A stretch of 64,000 nt of DNA from Vulcanimicrobiota bacterium (lineage in GTDB: Bacteria; Vulcanimicrobiota; Vulcanimicrobiia; Vulcanimicrobiales; Vulcanimicrobiaceae). The stretch covers positions 1-64,000 of the forward strand of contig DAHUZB010000022.1 in assembly GCA_027306785.1 (NCBI GenBank). Reading direction: 5' to 3'. Within the stretch, counting starts at the first letter, position 1. Every line of letters begins with the position of its first letter. Position numbers and translations under genes: made by a program. The notes below the pieces were generated by a model that saw only the letters and a program-made list of their open reading frames with translations, was not told where the DNA came from and did not search any database. Shown here one piece after another: positions 8,036 through 17,379 of the stretch.

Positions 8036-8848
8036 TCATGCTGAAACTCCCGACTGTTCACCTTCCGGAACGAATTTGAGCGCATCGGGATGCTCGCCGA
8101 ACTCACGGAGCGTCAGGATCTTCGGCCCCGTCTCGGTAACCGCAATCGTATGCTCGAAGTGCGCAGCGAGTTTACCATCTTCCGTGACGACTGTCCAGCC
8201 GTCCTTGAGGATCTCTACCCGATAATCTCCCTCGGTGATCATCGGCTCGATGGCCAGCACCAGGCCCGGACGCAGCTCGATGCCGCTCCCGGCCTTGCCG
8301 TAATTGGGTACTTGGGGCTCCTCGTGCATCGCGCGGCCGACGCCGTGGCCGACCAGTTCGCGCACCACCCCGTACCCGCGGCTCTCGGCGTGCCGCTGCA
8401 CGGCGGCGCCGATATCGCCCAGGCGGTTGCCCTTCTGCATCTGCGCGATCCCGAGCATCAGGCACTCCTGGGTGACCTCGAGCAGGCGCTGCGCGTTCTG
8501 CGCGATCGCGCCGACCGGCACCGTGACCGCGGTATCGCTCACGTACCCCTCGAAGGTCGTCCCGATATCGATCGAGAGCAGATCGCCCTCGCGCAGCACG
8601 CGGTCGCCCGGAATGCCGTGCACGACCTCTTCGTTGACCGAGGCGCAGATCGAGCACGGATAGTCGTGATAGCCCTTGAAGGTCGGAACGCCGCCGAGCT
8701 CGCGGATGCCGCGCTCGGCCATCTCATCGAGGTATCGCGTGGTGATCCCGGGGCGCACCGCCTGCATGAGATCGGTCAGCACCTTGGCCGTGATCTTGCC
8801 GCTGCGACGCATCGCCGCGATCTCGCGCGCCGACTTGAGGGTGACCAT
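8036..8848 (-). CDS. map: Methionine aminopeptidase type I
   Basis: The 270-residue enzyme removes N-terminal Met from nascent proteins. All five metal ligands can be placed: Asp94, Asp105, His168, Glu201 and Glu232. His77 is the substrate-contacting His in VVHGIPGD. The position between adk and infA is the classical spc-operon order. The gene is two bases from adk, suggesting coupling. No zinc-finger N-extension is present, so this is type Ia. Confidence 0.97.
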   Translation of the reverse strand: MVTLKSAREIAAMRRSGKITAKVLTDLMQAVRPGITTRYLDEMAERGIRELGGVPTFKGYHDYPCSICASVNEEVVHGIPGDRVLREGDLLSIDIGTTFEGYVSDTAVTVPVGAIAQNAQRLLEVTQECLMLGIAQMQKGNRLGDIGAAVQRHAESRGYGVVRELVGHGVGRAMHEEPQVPNYGKAGSGIELRPGLVLAIEPMITEGDYRVEILKDGWTVVTEDGKLAAHFEHTIAVTETGPKILTLREFGEHPDALKFVPEGEQSGVSA

Positions 8849-8849
8849 C

Positions 8850-9503
8850 TTAGTGGCCGTGCTCCACGCCGATCACGTGCATCAGCACGTGCGTCACGTC
8901 TTCGACCGGCAGCGTCGCGTCGATCGCGGCGAGGCGATGCGAACGATCGTAGTACTCCACGAGCGGCATCGTCTGCGCCTCGAAGACGTCGAGACGGCGT
9001 TTGATCGTCTCGGGCTTGTCATCGTCGCGCTGCACGAGCGGTCCGCCGTCTTCGTCGTCGATCCCGGCGACTTTGGGCGGGTTGAACGTCTCATGGTAGA
9101 CGCGTCCGGTACGCGGATTGGTCCAGCGTCCGAGCAGCCGCTCTTCGAGCTGCGTACGTTCGATGCGGAAGTAGACGGCGCCGGGCTTGCCGCGGCCGCG
9201 CGAGTCCAGGAGCGCATCGAGCGCTTCGGCTTGCGCCACCGTGCGCGGGAAGCCGTCGAAGAGCACGCCCGCGTCGTCGCGCAGCTCGCCTTCGACCATC
9301 TTGATGATCAGCTCGTCGGGCACGAGTTCGCCGCGCTTCATGAAGCCTTCGGCGGCTTTGCCGAGCTCGGTGCCGTCGTTACGGTGTGCGCGCAGCAAGT
9401 CGCCGGTCGAGATCTGCCGATAGCCGAAGTGCTTCTGCAGAATCTGCGCCTGGGTTCCCTTGCCCGCGCCCGGACCGCCGAGCAGCACGATATCGCGCAT
9501 CAT
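8850..9503 (-). CDS. adk: Adenylate kinase
   Basis: The 217-residue protein has the P-loop GGPGAGKGTQ (9-18) and the nucleotide motifs STGDLLRAH and FDGFPRT. The long LID domain (about 125-165) lacks the four-Cys zinc site of Gram-positive enzymes. It interconverts ATP + AMP and 2 ADP. Two consecutive ATGs (9503 and 9500) are possible starts. It sits two bases after secY and two before map. Confidence 0.97.
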   Translation of the reverse strand: MMRDIVLLGGPGAGKGTQAQILQKHFGYRQISTGDLLRAHRNDGTELGKAAEGFMKRGELVPDELIIKMVEGELRDDAGVLFDGFPRTVAQAEALDALLDSRGRGKPGAVYFRIERTQLEERLLGRWTNPRTGRVYHETFNPPKVAGIDDEDGGPLVQRDDDKPETIKRRLDVFEAQTMPLVEYYDRSHRLAAIDATLPVEDVTHVLMHVIGVEHGH

Positions 9504-9505
9504 CG

Positions 9506-10840
9506 TTACTTGTTGATGAACCCGCGGTAGTCGCGCATCGCGAGGCGCGCTTCGATCTGCGTGATCGTATCGAGCGCCACGCCGACCACGATCAGCAGCG
9601 AGGTCGAGCCGAGATAGAAGGTCGTCACCGAGAGGCCGCGCTGGAGCGCGCCCGGGATAACCGCGAGCAGACCGAGGAAGAGCGCCGCCGCCGTATTGAG
9701 GCGGAAGAGAATCTTGTTGAAGTAGTCGACGGTCGGCTGTCCCGGACGGATGCCCGGCACGAAGGCACCGGTCTTCTTCAGGTTATCCGCCATGTCTTTC
9801 GTGTTGATCACGATCGAGCTGTAGAAGAACGTGAAGACGACGACCAGGAAGAAGTACACGACGTTGTAGATCAGGCCGTTCGGGCTGAACCACACGTTGA
9901 GCGCTTCGGAAAGCGCCGCGATGTTGGTCGGGAACTCGACCTTCCAGAAGAGATGCGCCCAGGTCGCGGTCGTTCCGGCGTGTCCGGAGAACCACGTCAG
10001 CGCCTGCTGCGGCAGCAGCAGAATCGAGATCGCGAAGATGATCGAGATCACGCCCGCGTTGTTGAGGCGCAGCGGAATGTAGGTCGAGCGACCGGCGAAC
10101 ATTTTGCGGCCGACCACGCGACGCGCCTGCTGCACCGGGACGCGACGCTGCCCTTGATACATGAAGACGATGCCGATGATGACGGCGACCGCGAACAGGA
10201 TGTAGAGCACGAGGTTCAGCAGCGATTCGCCGCCCTGAGCGGCCGACGAATACGTCTGGGCCACGTAGGTGGGGTAGCGCAGCACGATGCCGATGAAGAT
10301 GATCAGCGAGACGCCGTTGCCGATGCCCTTGTCGCTGATCTGCTCGCCGAGCCACATCAGGAAGAGCGTGCCCGCCACCATCGCGATGATCGCGAAGAGC
10401 TGGAAGAACAGGCTCGTGTCGTAGAAGACGCCCGACGCCTTCATGGCATTGGTCATGAAGGTAGCTTGCAGCACGGCGAGCACGATCGTGAGCCAGCGGG
10501 TGTACTGGCTGATCTTCTTACGGCCTTCCTCGCCGCCTTTCTTCGCCATCTCCTCGAGCTGCGGTAGCACGACGGTCATCAACTGCATGATGATCGACGC
10601 GTTGATGTAGGGCGTGATGCCCATCGCGATGATCGAGAGCTTCTGCAGCGCGCCGCCCGAGAGGAAGCCGAGCAGATTGTAGAACGTGCCGCTCTGCAGC
10701 ACGCGCTGCCACGCCTGCTCGTTCACGTTCGGCAGCTGCACGTGGATCATGAAAACGAACCACGCGAAGGCGAAAAAGACGAAGCCGAGGCGCTTACGGA
10801 TCTCCGGAACTAGTAGCGCCGCACGGAGATTGTCGAACAC
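9506..10840 (-). CDS. secY: Preprotein translocase subunit SecY
   Basis: The 444-residue inner-membrane protein has the ten-helix SecY pattern. A plug-region sequence MGITPYINASIIMQL lies near residue 70, and conserved cytosolic loops include GQRRVPVQQARRVVGRKMF and PGIRPGQPTVDYF. It forms the core channel of the Sec translocon. It follows rplO by 3 bases and precedes adk, the usual order. Confidence 0.98.
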   Translation of the reverse strand: MFDNLRAALLVPEIRKRLGFVFFAFAWFVFMIHVQLPNVNEQAWQRVLQSGTFYNLLGFLSGGALQKLSIIAMGITPYINASIIMQLMTVVLPQLEEMAKKGGEEGRKKISQYTRWLTIVLAVLQATFMTNAMKASGVFYDTSLFFQLFAIIAMVAGTLFLMWLGEQISDKGIGNGVSLIIFIGIVLRYPTYVAQTYSSAAQGGESLLNLVLYILFAVAVIIGIVFMYQGQRRVPVQQARRVVGRKMFAGRSTYIPLRLNNAGVISIIFAISILLLPQQALTWFSGHAGTTATWAHLFWKVEFPTNIAALSEALNVWFSPNGLIYNVVYFFLVVVFTFFYSSIVINTKDMADNLKKTGAFVPGIRPGQPTVDYFNKILFRLNTAAALFLGLLAVIPGALQRGLSVTTFYLGSTSLLIVVGVALDTITQIEARLAMRDYRGFINK

Positions 10841-10843
10841 GTA

Positions 10844-11413
10844 CTACTGGCTTTCCTGGGGAAGCTCTGCGCCTGCAGCCTTCAGGGCTTCGGCGGCGCT
10901 CGCCGAGAACAGCACGTCGCGGAACTTCAGACCGCTCGGCAGCGATTTGCCGCCCTTCGCGCCGCCCAGGATCTTCACGCCGTCGCGCGTCGACTTCAGG
11001 ATGCCCTTCTCGACGAGCGATTCGGGCGAGACTTCGATCGCCGCATCCCAGCCGCTGAGCTGGTGAAGGTTGACGACCGCGTACGCCGTGCGGAAATGCC
11101 CGATATCACGGGCCTTCTGCGAGTAACCGCGACGATGCGGAAGACGGCGTGCCCAGGGCGTCTGTCCGCCTTCGAAGGCCGGGCCCTTACCGCCGCCCGA
11201 GCGCACGGTCTGACCCTTGCCGCCTTCGCCGCCGGTCTTCACCATGCCCGAGCCGTGTCCGCGGCCGATACGCTGGCGCTTCGGCCACGATCCCTTGGCG
11301 GGACGCAGGCTTCCGAGCTTCATCACGCTGCCCGCGGGCGCGCTCACCGCTGCGGCCTTCGCGCTGGACTTCGCGCTACCCGCAGCCTTCTTGGTCGTCT
11401 TCTTCTCTGCCAT
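10844..11413 (-). CDS. rplO: 50S ribosomal protein L15 with N-terminal extension
   Basis: The conserved L15 body starts at about residue 31 (MKLGSLRPAKGSWPKRQRIG) and contains GRGHGSGMVKTGGEGGKGQ. The protein is 189 residues, about 40 longer than typical. The extra N-terminus is an Ala/Lys-rich low-complexity stretch (MAEKKTTKKAAGSAKSSAKA). An internal ATG at residue 31 could give a normal-length L15, so the long form depends on the chosen start. rpmD (L30), which usually lies between rpsE and rplO, is absent. Confidence 0.95.
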   Translation of the reverse strand: MAEKKTTKKAAGSAKSSAKAAAVSAPAGSVMKLGSLRPAKGSWPKRQRIGRGHGSGMVKTGGEGGKGQTVRSGGGKGPAFEGGQTPWARRLPHRRGYSQKARDIGHFRTAYAVVNLHQLSGWDAAIEVSPESLVEKGILKSTRDGVKILGGAKGGKSLPSGLKFRDVLFSASAAEALKAAGAELPQESQ

Positions 11414-11475
11414 TGTTCTTTCTCTTATTTAATCAGTATGTCTATCTTTGCGGCTAATTTTCGTTCGGATTAGGC

Positions 11476-11523
11476 GCGAAGGGCCGAAGTGGACTCCGGT
11501 CCACGAGGAGCTTCGCAACGACA
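11476..11523 (-). repeat. Nested-hairpin extragenic element, copy 2 (rpsE-rplO gap)
   Basis: Outer arms GCGAAG (11476-11481) and CTTCGC (11511-11516) enclose inner arms GTGGAC (11489-11494) and GTCCAC (11499-11504) around TCCG. AACGACA follows at 11517-11523. This is the same architecture as 462-509. It fills the 122-base gap between rplO and rpsE, where rpmD would normally lie. It may affect the relative expression of upstream and downstream genes. Confidence 0.7.
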
Positions 11524-11535
11524 TCCGAGCGGAAG

Positions 11536-12051
11536 TTAGGCAGCAAAAATGTCTTTGACGGTTTTGCCGCGCAGCGTTGCGACCTGATCGGCCGTCTTGA
11601 GCGAGCGCAGACCTTCGATCGTCGCGAGCACCACGTTGATCGGGTTGTTCGTGCCGAGCGATTTGGTAAGGATGTCGTGGATGCCGGCGAGTTCCAGCAC
11701 CGCGCGCATCGAGCCGCCGGCGATAACGCCGGTACCGGGCGCCGCGGGCTTGAGCAGCACGCGCGCCGAGCCGACCGTCATCTCGACCAAGTGCGGGATC
11801 GTCTTATCGACCATCGGCACCGTCACGAGATTCTTCTTGGCCTGCTCGACCGCTTTGCGGATCGCCTCGGGGACTTCGCCCGCTTTGCCGATGGCGAAGC
11901 CGACTTTGCCCTTGCGATCGCCGACGACGACGAGCGCGCTGAAGCTGAAGCGCTTACCGCCCTTGACGACCTTCGCGACGCGATTCACGCGCACGACGGT
12001 CTCTTCGAATCCACTGTTGTCGCGTTCGCGACCACCACCACGATATTGCAT
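11536..12051 (-). CDS. rpsE: 30S ribosomal protein S5
   Basis: The 171-residue protein has the S5 N-terminal dsRNA-binding-like domain ([20 protein letters not shown]) and the C-terminal domain with [21 protein letters not shown]. It takes part in decoding fidelity at the mRNA entry site. It overlaps the rplR stop by one base. The genes that follow are a hairpin and then rplO, with no rpmD. Confidence 0.98.
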   Translation of the reverse strand: MQYRGGGRERDNSGFEETVVRVNRVAKVVKGGKRFSFSALVVVGDRKGKVGFAIGKAGEVPEAIRKAVEQAKKNLVTVPMVDKTIPHLVEMTVGSARVLLKPAAPGTGVIAGGSMRAVLELAGIHDILTKSLGTNNPINVVLATIEGLRSLKTADQVATLRGKTVKDIFAA

Positions 12052-12416
12052 TAGAAGTTCAGCCCCGCTTCGCGCGCCGCGTCGGCAAGCGCCTGGACGC
12101 GTCCGTGATATTTGTAACCGCCGCGATCGAACACGACGTCCGAGATACCGGCGGCCTTCGCCTTCGCGGCGATCGCCGTGCCGACGGCCTTCGCCGCGTC
12201 GGTGTTGGTCATCGACTCGAGCGACTCCGCGATCGATTTGTCGCGCGTCGAAACGGCCACGAGCGTGTGGCCCTTCGTGTCGTCGACGACGGTCGCGTAG
12301 ATGTGGTGCAGCGTGCGGCGCACCATCAGGCGCGGGCAGTCCGAAGTACCGCTGAGCTTCTTGCGAAGCCGCGTGTGACGTGCGCGGCGCGATTCCTCAC
12401 GCGAAAAGCGCGACAT
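12051..12416 (-). CDS. rplR: 50S ribosomal protein L18
   Basis: The 121-residue L18 contains the conserved [20 protein letters not shown]-type core and ends with [21 protein letters not shown]18 binds 5S rRNA in the central protuberance. It is flanked by one-base overlaps with rplF and rpsE. No anomaly was seen. Confidence 0.98.
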   Translation of the reverse strand: MSRFSREESRRARHTRLRKKLSGTSDCPRLMVRRTLHHIYATVVDDTKGHTLVAVSTRDKSIAESLESMTNTDAAKAVGTAIAAKAKAAGISDVVFDRGGYKYHGRVQALADAAREAGLNF

Positions 12417-12967
12417 TACTTCTTACCTGCCTTTCCGGCCTTACCGAGTTTCTTACGGATGACTTCGCCTTCGTAGCGGATGCCTTTGCCCTTGTAGGGC
12501 TCGGGCGCACGCAACTCGCGGATCTGCGCGGCGACTTGACCGACCTGCTGCTTGTCGATGCCCTCCACGTGGATCTTGTTCGTGCCTTCGACCGAGAGCG
12601 TGATGCCCTGCGGCGCCTGGAACACGACCGGGTGCGAGTAGCCGAGGCTCAGGTTCAGATTCTCGCCCGCCTTGGCGGCACGATACCCGACGCCCTGAAT
12701 CTCGAGGCTGCGGCGGAAGCCCTTCGTCACGCCTTCGACCATGTTGGCGATGAGGGTGCGGGTGAGGCCGTGCGCGGAGCGGTGCTCCTTCGCTTCGCCC
12801 TTACGCTCCACCACGATCGCGCCTTCGTTCATCTTGATGTCGACGACGTTCGCGAGGACGTGCTGGCGCAGTTCGCCTTTCGGGCCTTTGACGACGACTT
12901 CGCCGTCGCCGATCGTAACGTTGACGCCGCTCGGGACGGCAACGGGCAATTTACCAATGCGCGACAT
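12416..12967 (-). CDS. rplF: 50S ribosomal protein L6
   Basis: The 183-residue protein starts [17 protein letters not shown] and has the two-repeat L6 fold. The C-terminal signature is [20 protein letters not shown]6 lies near the factor-binding stalk base of the 50S. It follows rpsH by 15 bases and overlaps rplR by one base. Confidence 0.98.
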   Translation of the reverse strand: MSRIGKLPVAVPSGVNVTIGDGEVVVKGPKGELRQHVLANVVDIKMNEGAIVVERKGEAKEHRSAHGLTRTLIANMVEGVTKGFRRSLEIQGVGYRAAKAGENLNLSLGYSHPVVFQAPQGITLSVEGTNKIHVEGIDKQQVGQVAAQIRELRAPEPYKGKGIRYEGEVIRKKLGKAGKAGKK

Positions 12968-12982
12968 GACGTATATCCTCTG

Positions 12983-13384
12983 CTACCACACGTACGCCAG
13001 GACTTCACCGCCGACGCCGAGCTTCTTCGCTCGTTTGCCGGACATAATGCCCTGAGACGTGGACATGATGACGAGGCCGAGTCCGCCGAGCACGCGCGGG
13101 ATCTCGGTCTTGCCCGTGTAGACGCGCAAGCCGGGACGCGAAATGCGGCGCAGGCCCGTGATGACTTTTTCTTTTTCGGGACCGTACTTGAGGTGCACGC
13201 GGATCGTGCCCTGGGGTCCTTCGCTCAGGCGCTCGAAGCTCTCGATGAAGCCTTCGTCCGCCAGAATCTGCGCGATCGCGGCCTTCACGCGCGACGCCGG
13301 AATATCGACCGTCTTGTGGTTGGCCGTATTCGCGTTGCGGATGCGCGTCAGAAGATCGGCGACGGGATCGGTGATCGCTGCCAT
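12983..13384 (-). CDS. rpsH: 30S ribosomal protein S8
   Basis: The 133-residue protein begins [20 protein letters not shown] and ends with the S8 signature [21 protein letters not shown]8 is a primary 16S rRNA binder and, in E. coli, represses the spc operon through the rplE leader. Such regulation is not evident from sequence alone here. Confidence 0.98.
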   Translation of the reverse strand: MAAITDPVADLLTRIRNANTANHKTVDIPASRVKAAIAQILADEGFIESFERLSEGPQGTIRVHLKYGPEKEKVITGLRRISRPGLRVYTGKTEIPRVLGGLGLVIMSTSQGIMSGKRAKKLGVGGEVLAYVW

Positions 13385-13400
13385 AATTCTCTCTACTCTC

Positions 13401-13586
13401 CTACCACGACGCCTTGGTCACGCCGGGAACGACGCCTTTGTGCGCGTTCTCGCGGAAACAAATGCGGCACATGGCGAACTTGCGCAGATAGCCGCGCGGG
13501 CGACCGCAGAGCTTGCAACGGTTGTGCTGACGCACGCCGAATTTCGGCGACCGCTGCGACTTGACGATCATGCTCGTTTTAGCCAT
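13401..13586 (-). CDS. rpsN: 30S ribosomal protein S14 type Z
   Basis: The 61-residue short form of S14 has four zinc-ligand cysteines in two CxxC motifs, [10 protein letters not shown] (C24, C27) and CRICF (C40, C43). This is the ancestral zinc-containing S14 (rpsZ type), not the longer Cys-free paralogue. It overlaps the rplE stop by one base and precedes rpsH. Confidence 0.97.
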   Translation of the reverse strand: MAKTSMIVKSQRSPKFGVRQHNRCKLCGRPRGYLRKFAMCRICFRENAHKGVVPGVTKASW

Positions 13587-14137
13587 TACGCGTTCCCTTT
13601 CCGAAGCGGAAGACCCATGGCGGTCAGGAATTCCGACGCTTCCTCGTCCGACTTCGCCGTCGTGACGATCGTGATGTCCATGCCGCGCATCTTGTCGACC
13701 TTATCGAAGTTGATCTCCGGGAAGACGATCTGCTCGCGCAGGCCCATGTTGTAATTGCCGCGGCCGTCGAACGATTTCGGCGGCAGCCCGCGGAAGTCGC
13801 GGATGCGCGGCAGGACGATATTGAAGAGCTTGTCGAGGAAGACGTACATGCGATCGCCGCGCAGCGTAACCTTCGCGCCGATGTTCATGCCCTCGCGGAG
13901 CTTGAACGCCGCGATCGACTTCTTCGCCTTCGCGATGATCGGCTTCTGGCCGGTGATCTGCACGAGCTCGGCCACGGCGGCGTCGAGCGCCTTGCCGTTG
14001 GTGATCGCCTCGCCAACGCTCATGTTGATGACCACCTTCTCCAGCTTCGGAATCTGGTGGACGTTCTTGTAGGCGAACTTGTCCTGCAGCCGCTTGACGA
14101 CTTCGTTCTTGTACTTTTCTTGCAAACGCGTAGCCAC
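13586..14137 (-). CDS. rplE: 50S ribosomal protein L5
   Basis: The product has 183 residues from a GTG start at 14137 (protein [20 protein letters not shown]). That start gives the family length and begins two bases after the rplX stop. The longer upstream frame only reads through rplX and is not needed. It contains the L5 signature [17 protein letters not shown] and the C-terminal [20 protein letters not shown]. It binds 5S rRNA and contacts S13. Confidence 0.97.
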   Translation of the reverse strand: MATRLQEKYKNEVVKRLQDKFAYKNVHQIPKLEKVVINMSVGEAITNGKALDAAVAELVQITGQKPIIAKAKKSIAAFKLREGMNIGAKVTLRGDRMYVFLDKLFNIVLPRIRDFRGLPPKSFDGRGNYNMGLREQIVFPEINFDKVDKMRGMDITIVTTAKSDEEASEFLTAMGLPLRKGNA

Positions 14138-14139
14138 GT

Positions 14140-14499
14140 TTACGCTCCCTTCGCCGATTCGCGCGCGGGTTCGCCGCACTTCACGCAGATGCGATGCGCC
14201 ACGCCGTCCTTGGTGAGACCGCGACGCAGGCGGGTCGGCGTCTTGCACTTCTCGCAGACGTACTGCAGCGCCGAGATCGGAAGCGCGGCTTCCTTCTCGA
14301 TGATGCCGCCGGTCTGCGCGGAGCCCATATTGCCGCTCTCCTGACCCTGCTTGGTGTGACGCTTGACGATGTTCATGCCTTCGACCGTCGCCTTACCGGC
14401 ATCCGGGAAGACCGCCTTGACGACGCCGCGGCGGCCTTTTTCTTTGCCGCGGCGGATCATCACGGTGTCGCCTTTGAGAATATGCGTCTTGGCCGCCAT
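14140..14499 (-). CDS. rplX: 50S ribosomal protein L24
   Basis: The product has 119 residues from ATG 14499. The KOW motif region is [22 protein letters not shown]-terminal zinc-ribbon-like part has [13 protein letters not shown] and CVKCGEP, the C+ variant of L24. L24 initiates 50S assembly. It starts one base after the rplN stop. Confidence 0.97.
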   Translation of the reverse strand: MAAKTHILKGDTVMIRRGKEKGRRGVVKAVFPDAGKATVEGMNIVKRHTKQGQESGNMGSAQTGGIIEKEAALPISALQYVCEKCKTPTRLRRGLTKDGVAHRICVKCGEPARESAKGA

Positions 14500-14500
14500 G

Positions 14501-14878
14501 TTAGAGCACCTCCGGCGCAAGCGAAGCGATCTTCAGGAAGCCGCGGTCGCGCAGTTCGCGCATGACCGGCCCGAACACGCGCGTGCCGCGCGGATCGAGG
14601 TTATCCTTGTCGCCCTTGATGATCACGCAGGCGTTGTCGTCCGAACGAACGACCGAGCCGTCGGCGCGGCGAACCGGCGCGGTGGTGCGCACGATCACGG
14701 CCTTGACGACTTGACCCTTCTTCACGGCCGCGCCCGGTATCGCGCTCTTGACCGTGCCGACGACGATGTCGCCCACGTGCGCGTACGGGTGGCGGCTACC
14801 GCCGGTGACGTGAATCACGAGCAGTTCGCGGGCTCCCGAATTGTCGGCGACTTTGAGTCGCGTTTCTTGTTGAATCAT
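14501..14878 (-). CDS. rplN: 50S ribosomal protein L14
   Basis: The 125-residue protein begins [20 protein letters not shown], with the L14 signature [14 protein letters not shown] and the C-terminal [15 protein letters not shown]14 lies at the subunit interface. It is normally the first gene of the spc operon. Here only 13 bases separate it from rpsQ, so it is probably read through from the S10 part. Confidence 0.98.
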   Translation of the reverse strand: MIQQETRLKVADNSGARELLVIHVTGGSRHPYAHVGDIVVGTVKSAIPGAAVKKGQVVKAVIVRTTAPVRRADGSVVRSDDNACVIIKGDKDNLDPRGTRVFGPVMRELRDRGFLKIASLAPEVL

Positions 14879-14891
14879 CGTACTTCTTCGC

Positions 14892-15152
14892 TTACTTCGC
14901 CCGCTCGACGATCTCGACCAAGCGCCAACGCTTGTCGCGCGAGAGCGGACGACACTCCATGATGCGGACGATATCGCCGATATTGGCTTCGTTCTGCTCG
15001 TCGTGCGCCTTGAAGCGCGTCGACTTGCGGACGATCTTGCCGTAGGTCGGATGCGGCACGCGCGTCTCCGTCACCACGACGATCGTCTTGTCCATCTTGT
15101 TCGATGCAACGCGCCCCTGCTTGACGCGGCGGGCCGTATTACGCTGCTCCAT
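14892..15152 (-). CDS. rpsQ: 30S ribosomal protein S17
   Basis: The 86-residue OB-fold protein carries the S17 signature ([20 protein letters not shown], then [13 protein letters not shown]). It overlaps the end of rpmC by 14 bases, implying translational coupling. It is in its usual place at the end of the S10 gene order. Confidence 0.97.
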   Translation of the reverse strand: MEQRNTARRVKQGRVASNKMDKTIVVVTETRVPHPTYGKIVRKSTRFKAHDEQNEANIGDIVRIMECRPLSRDKRWRLVEIVERAK

Positions 15153-15360
15153 GCTGCTCCTCGGCGATCTTCTTCTCGGAAATCACGGTCTGAATCTTGG
15201 CGTACGCGCGACGCATCTCGCGGATCTTGCTGAAGTCCGTCAGATGGCCGGTGCGCAGCGCGAAGCGCAGATTGAAGAGCTCCGACTTGGTCTCGCGAGC
15301 CTTCTGCTGCAATTCGGCGACCGTGAGCGCGCGCAGTTCGTTCAACTCACCCTTCTTCAT
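15139..15360 (-). CDS. rpmC: 50S ribosomal protein L29
   Basis: The 73-residue two-helix protein begins [20 protein letters not shown] and carries the motif [20 protein letters not shown]. It lies beside the polypeptide exit tunnel near the SRP and trigger-factor site. It overlaps rplP by 4 bases upstream and rpsQ by 14 bases downstream. Confidence 0.97.
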   Translation of the reverse strand: MKKGELNELRALTVAELQQKARETKSELFNLRFALRTGHLTDFSKIREMRRAYAKIQTVISEKKIAEEQHGAA

Positions 15361-15776
15361 GCCGAGGCCTCCTCGCGCGAAACGATCTTCGTACCGATCG
15401 GGAGCTTGGCGGCGGCGAGGCGGAGCGCTTCTTTCGCGACGCTCGCTTCCACGCCGGCGAGCTCGAAGAGCACGCGGCCCGGACGCACCACGGCGACCCA
15501 GAACTCCGGATTACCCTTACCCGCACCCATGCGGACTTCGGCGGGTTTCTTGGTGACCGGCTTGTCCGGGAACACCTTGATCCACACCTTACCGCCACGC
15601 TTGATGTGGCGGGTCATCGCGATACGCGCCGCTTCGATCTGACGGTTCGTCATCCAGCACGGCTCGAGCGCCTGCAGACCGAACTCGCCGAACGTCAGCG
15701 TGCTGCCGCGCAGCGCGCGGCCCGTCATGCGGCCGCGGTGCACGCGGCGCCACTTGACTCGCTTTGGCGTCAACAT
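15357..15776 (-). CDS. rplP: 50S ribosomal protein L16
   Basis: The 139-residue protein begins [20 protein letters not shown] and contains the L16 signature [20 protein letters not shown]. It organises the A-site tRNA region and peptidyl-transferase centre. It lies two bases after rpsC and overlaps rpmC by 4 bases. Confidence 0.98.
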   Translation of the reverse strand: MLTPKRVKWRRVHRGRMTGRALRGSTLTFGEFGLQALEPCWMTNRQIEAARIAMTRHIKRGGKVWIKVFPDKPVTKKPAEVRMGAGKGNPEFWVAVVRPGRVLFELAGVEASVAKEALRLAAAKLPIGTKIVSREEASA

Positions 15777-15778
15777 TG

Positions 15779-16627
15779 TTACTCAGCACTCCCTTCGGAT
15801 GCGGCCGCTTCGTGCACGACGGCATCGGGGTCAACGGTCACTTCGGAGGTCGCCGCCGGCGCAGCGCTCTGCTGCGGACGCGGTCCGCCTGTGCGCGGAC
15901 GACCGGCGCCCGGCCCACGGCCGCCACCGCCGCCGCGACGATCGCGGAAGCCGCCGCCGCCGCCGCCCTGACGGTCGACGGTATTCGACATGCGCGGCTG
16001 ATCCGGCAGCACTTCGCCGCGATAGATCCACACCTTCACGCCGATGCGGCCGAACGTGGTGAACGCTTCGACGTGGGCGTAATCGATGTCGGCGCGCAGC
16101 GTGTGCAGCGGCACCTTGCCGTCGGCGTTGCGCTCGGTGCGCGCGATTTCCGCGCCGCCGAGACGGCCCGAAACCTGCACCTTCACGCCGCGCGCGCCGG
16201 CCTTCATCGTACGCATGATCGCCTGCTTCATGGCGCGGCGGAACGCGATACGCTTCTCGAGCTGATCGACGATGTTCTGACCGACGAGACGGGCATCCAG
16301 TTCGGGATGCTTGATCTCCATCACGTTGACCTGAACGTTCTTACCGGTGAGCTTTTCGAGATTCTTGCGGATATCTTCGATGCCCACGCCGCGCTTGCCG
16401 ATGATGATGCCCGGCTTCGCGGTGTTGACGATCACGCGCGCCTGATTGGCGCGACGCTCGATCTCGATCTTGCTGATCGCGGCCGAACGCATCCACTTAT
16501 TGAAGAACTGACGGATCTTGACGTCTTCGTGCAGCCAATCGATGTAGTGCTTTTTCTCGAACCAGCGGCTGTCCCACGTACGCGTGATGCCCAGGCGAAG
16601 GCCGACCGGATGAATCTTCTGTCCCAT
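15779..16627 (-). CDS. rpsC: 30S ribosomal protein S3 with Gly/Arg-rich tail
   Basis: Residues 1-215 or so are a normal S3 with the KH domain ([20 protein letters not shown]) and C-terminal domain. S3 lines the mRNA entry channel. The protein is 282 residues. The final 65 or so form a low-complexity tail, first Gly/Arg ([20 protein letters not shown]), then acidic/Ala and ending SEGSAE. Such tails occur in some phyla but are not needed for the fold. Confidence 0.97.
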   Translation of the reverse strand: MGQKIHPVGLRLGITRTWDSRWFEKKHYIDWLHEDVKIRQFFNKWMRSAAISKIEIERRANQARVIVNTAKPGIIIGKRGVGIEDIRKNLEKLTGKNVQVNVMEIKHPELDARLVGQNIVDQLEKRIAFRRAMKQAIMRTMKAGARGVKVQVSGRLGGAEIARTERNADGKVPLHTLRADIDYAHVEAFTTFGRIGVKVWIYRGEVLPDQPRMSNTVDRQGGGGGGFRDRRGGGGGRGPGAGRPRTGGPRPQQSAAPAATSEVTVDPDAVVHEAAASEGSAE

Positions 16628-16630
16628 AAA

Positions 16631-17104
16631 TTACCCCTGGCTCGCAGCAGTCGTGGTACGCGGGCGACGCGTCGTCGCGTGCTTGACCGAAACGCTCGCA
16701 CCGGCGCGACGCTTGCGCGGCTTCGCGGGCGGCTGCTCGCCGACCACGACCGTCACGTGCGAGAGACGCTTGCGCTTGAAGTACGCGCGACCTTGAGCAC
16801 GCGGGTCCAGGCGTTTGGTGAAACGACCGCCGGGGCCGCCGTCGACCGTGATCCGCGTGATGTACAGATCGTCGGTATTCATGTTGTGGTTGTTGCCGGC
16901 GTTCGCGACGGCGCTACGCACGAGCTTCTCGATCGGCTCGGCGGCGAAGACGCCCGCGAACTGCAGCATCACGAGCGCTTCGCGCACGCTCTTGCCGCGG
17001 ATCGCGTCGGCGACGCGGCGGAGCTTACGCGGGCCCATGCGCACGAACTTGAGGTGCGCGACCGCCTGCGCTTTGGCGGCAGCGTCGTTTTGAAGAGCAG
17101 CCAT
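16631..17104 (-). CDS. rplV: 50S ribosomal protein L22
   Basis: The conserved L22 core (KFVRMGPRKLRRVADAIRGK through RAQGRAYFKRKRLSHVTVVV) is followed by a basic C-terminal tail rich in Arg/Thr/Ala, giving 157 residues against about 110-120 usual. L22 lines the exit tunnel through its beta-hairpin. It overlaps the rpsS stop by one base. Confidence 0.97.
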   Translation of the reverse strand: MAALQNDAAAKAQAVAHLKFVRMGPRKLRRVADAIRGKSVREALVMLQFAGVFAAEPIEKLVRSAVANAGNNHNMNTDDLYITRITVDGGPGGRFTKRLDPRAQGRAYFKRKRLSHVTVVVGEQPPAKPRKRRAGASVSVKHATTRRPRTTTAASQG

Positions 17105-17379
17105 TACTTCACACCAGCCTTATCGCCGCCGTGGCCTTTGAAGTGGCGCGTCGGCGCGAACTCGCCGAGCTTGTGCCCGACCATGTTCTCGGTAACGTAG
17201 ACGGGCACGTGCGCCTTGCCGTTGTGCACGCCGATCGTGTGACCGACCATCGACGGAACGATCGTGGACGCGCGGCTCCACGTCTTGATAACGCGCTTTT
17301 CGCGCGTCTCGTTGAGCGCTTCGACCTTCTTCAGAAGGTGATCCGCAACGAACGGACCTTTTTTGAGGGAACGACCCAT
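17104..17379 (-). CDS. rpsS: 30S ribosomal protein S19
   Basis: The 91-residue S19 begins [20 protein letters not shown] and carries [20 protein letters not shown] near the C-terminus. It is part of the 30S head. One-base overlaps join it to rplB and rplV. No anomaly was seen. Confidence 0.98.
   Translation of the reverse strand: MGRSLKKGPFVADHLLKKVEALNETREKRVIKTWSRASTIVPSMVGHTIGVHNGKAHVPVYVTENMVGHKLGEFAPTRHFKGHGGDKAGVK

Noticed and set aside
11414-11535. Search for a hidden rpmD (L30)
   Set aside because: No frame of adequate length or L30-like sequence exists on either strand; the hairpin fills the gap.
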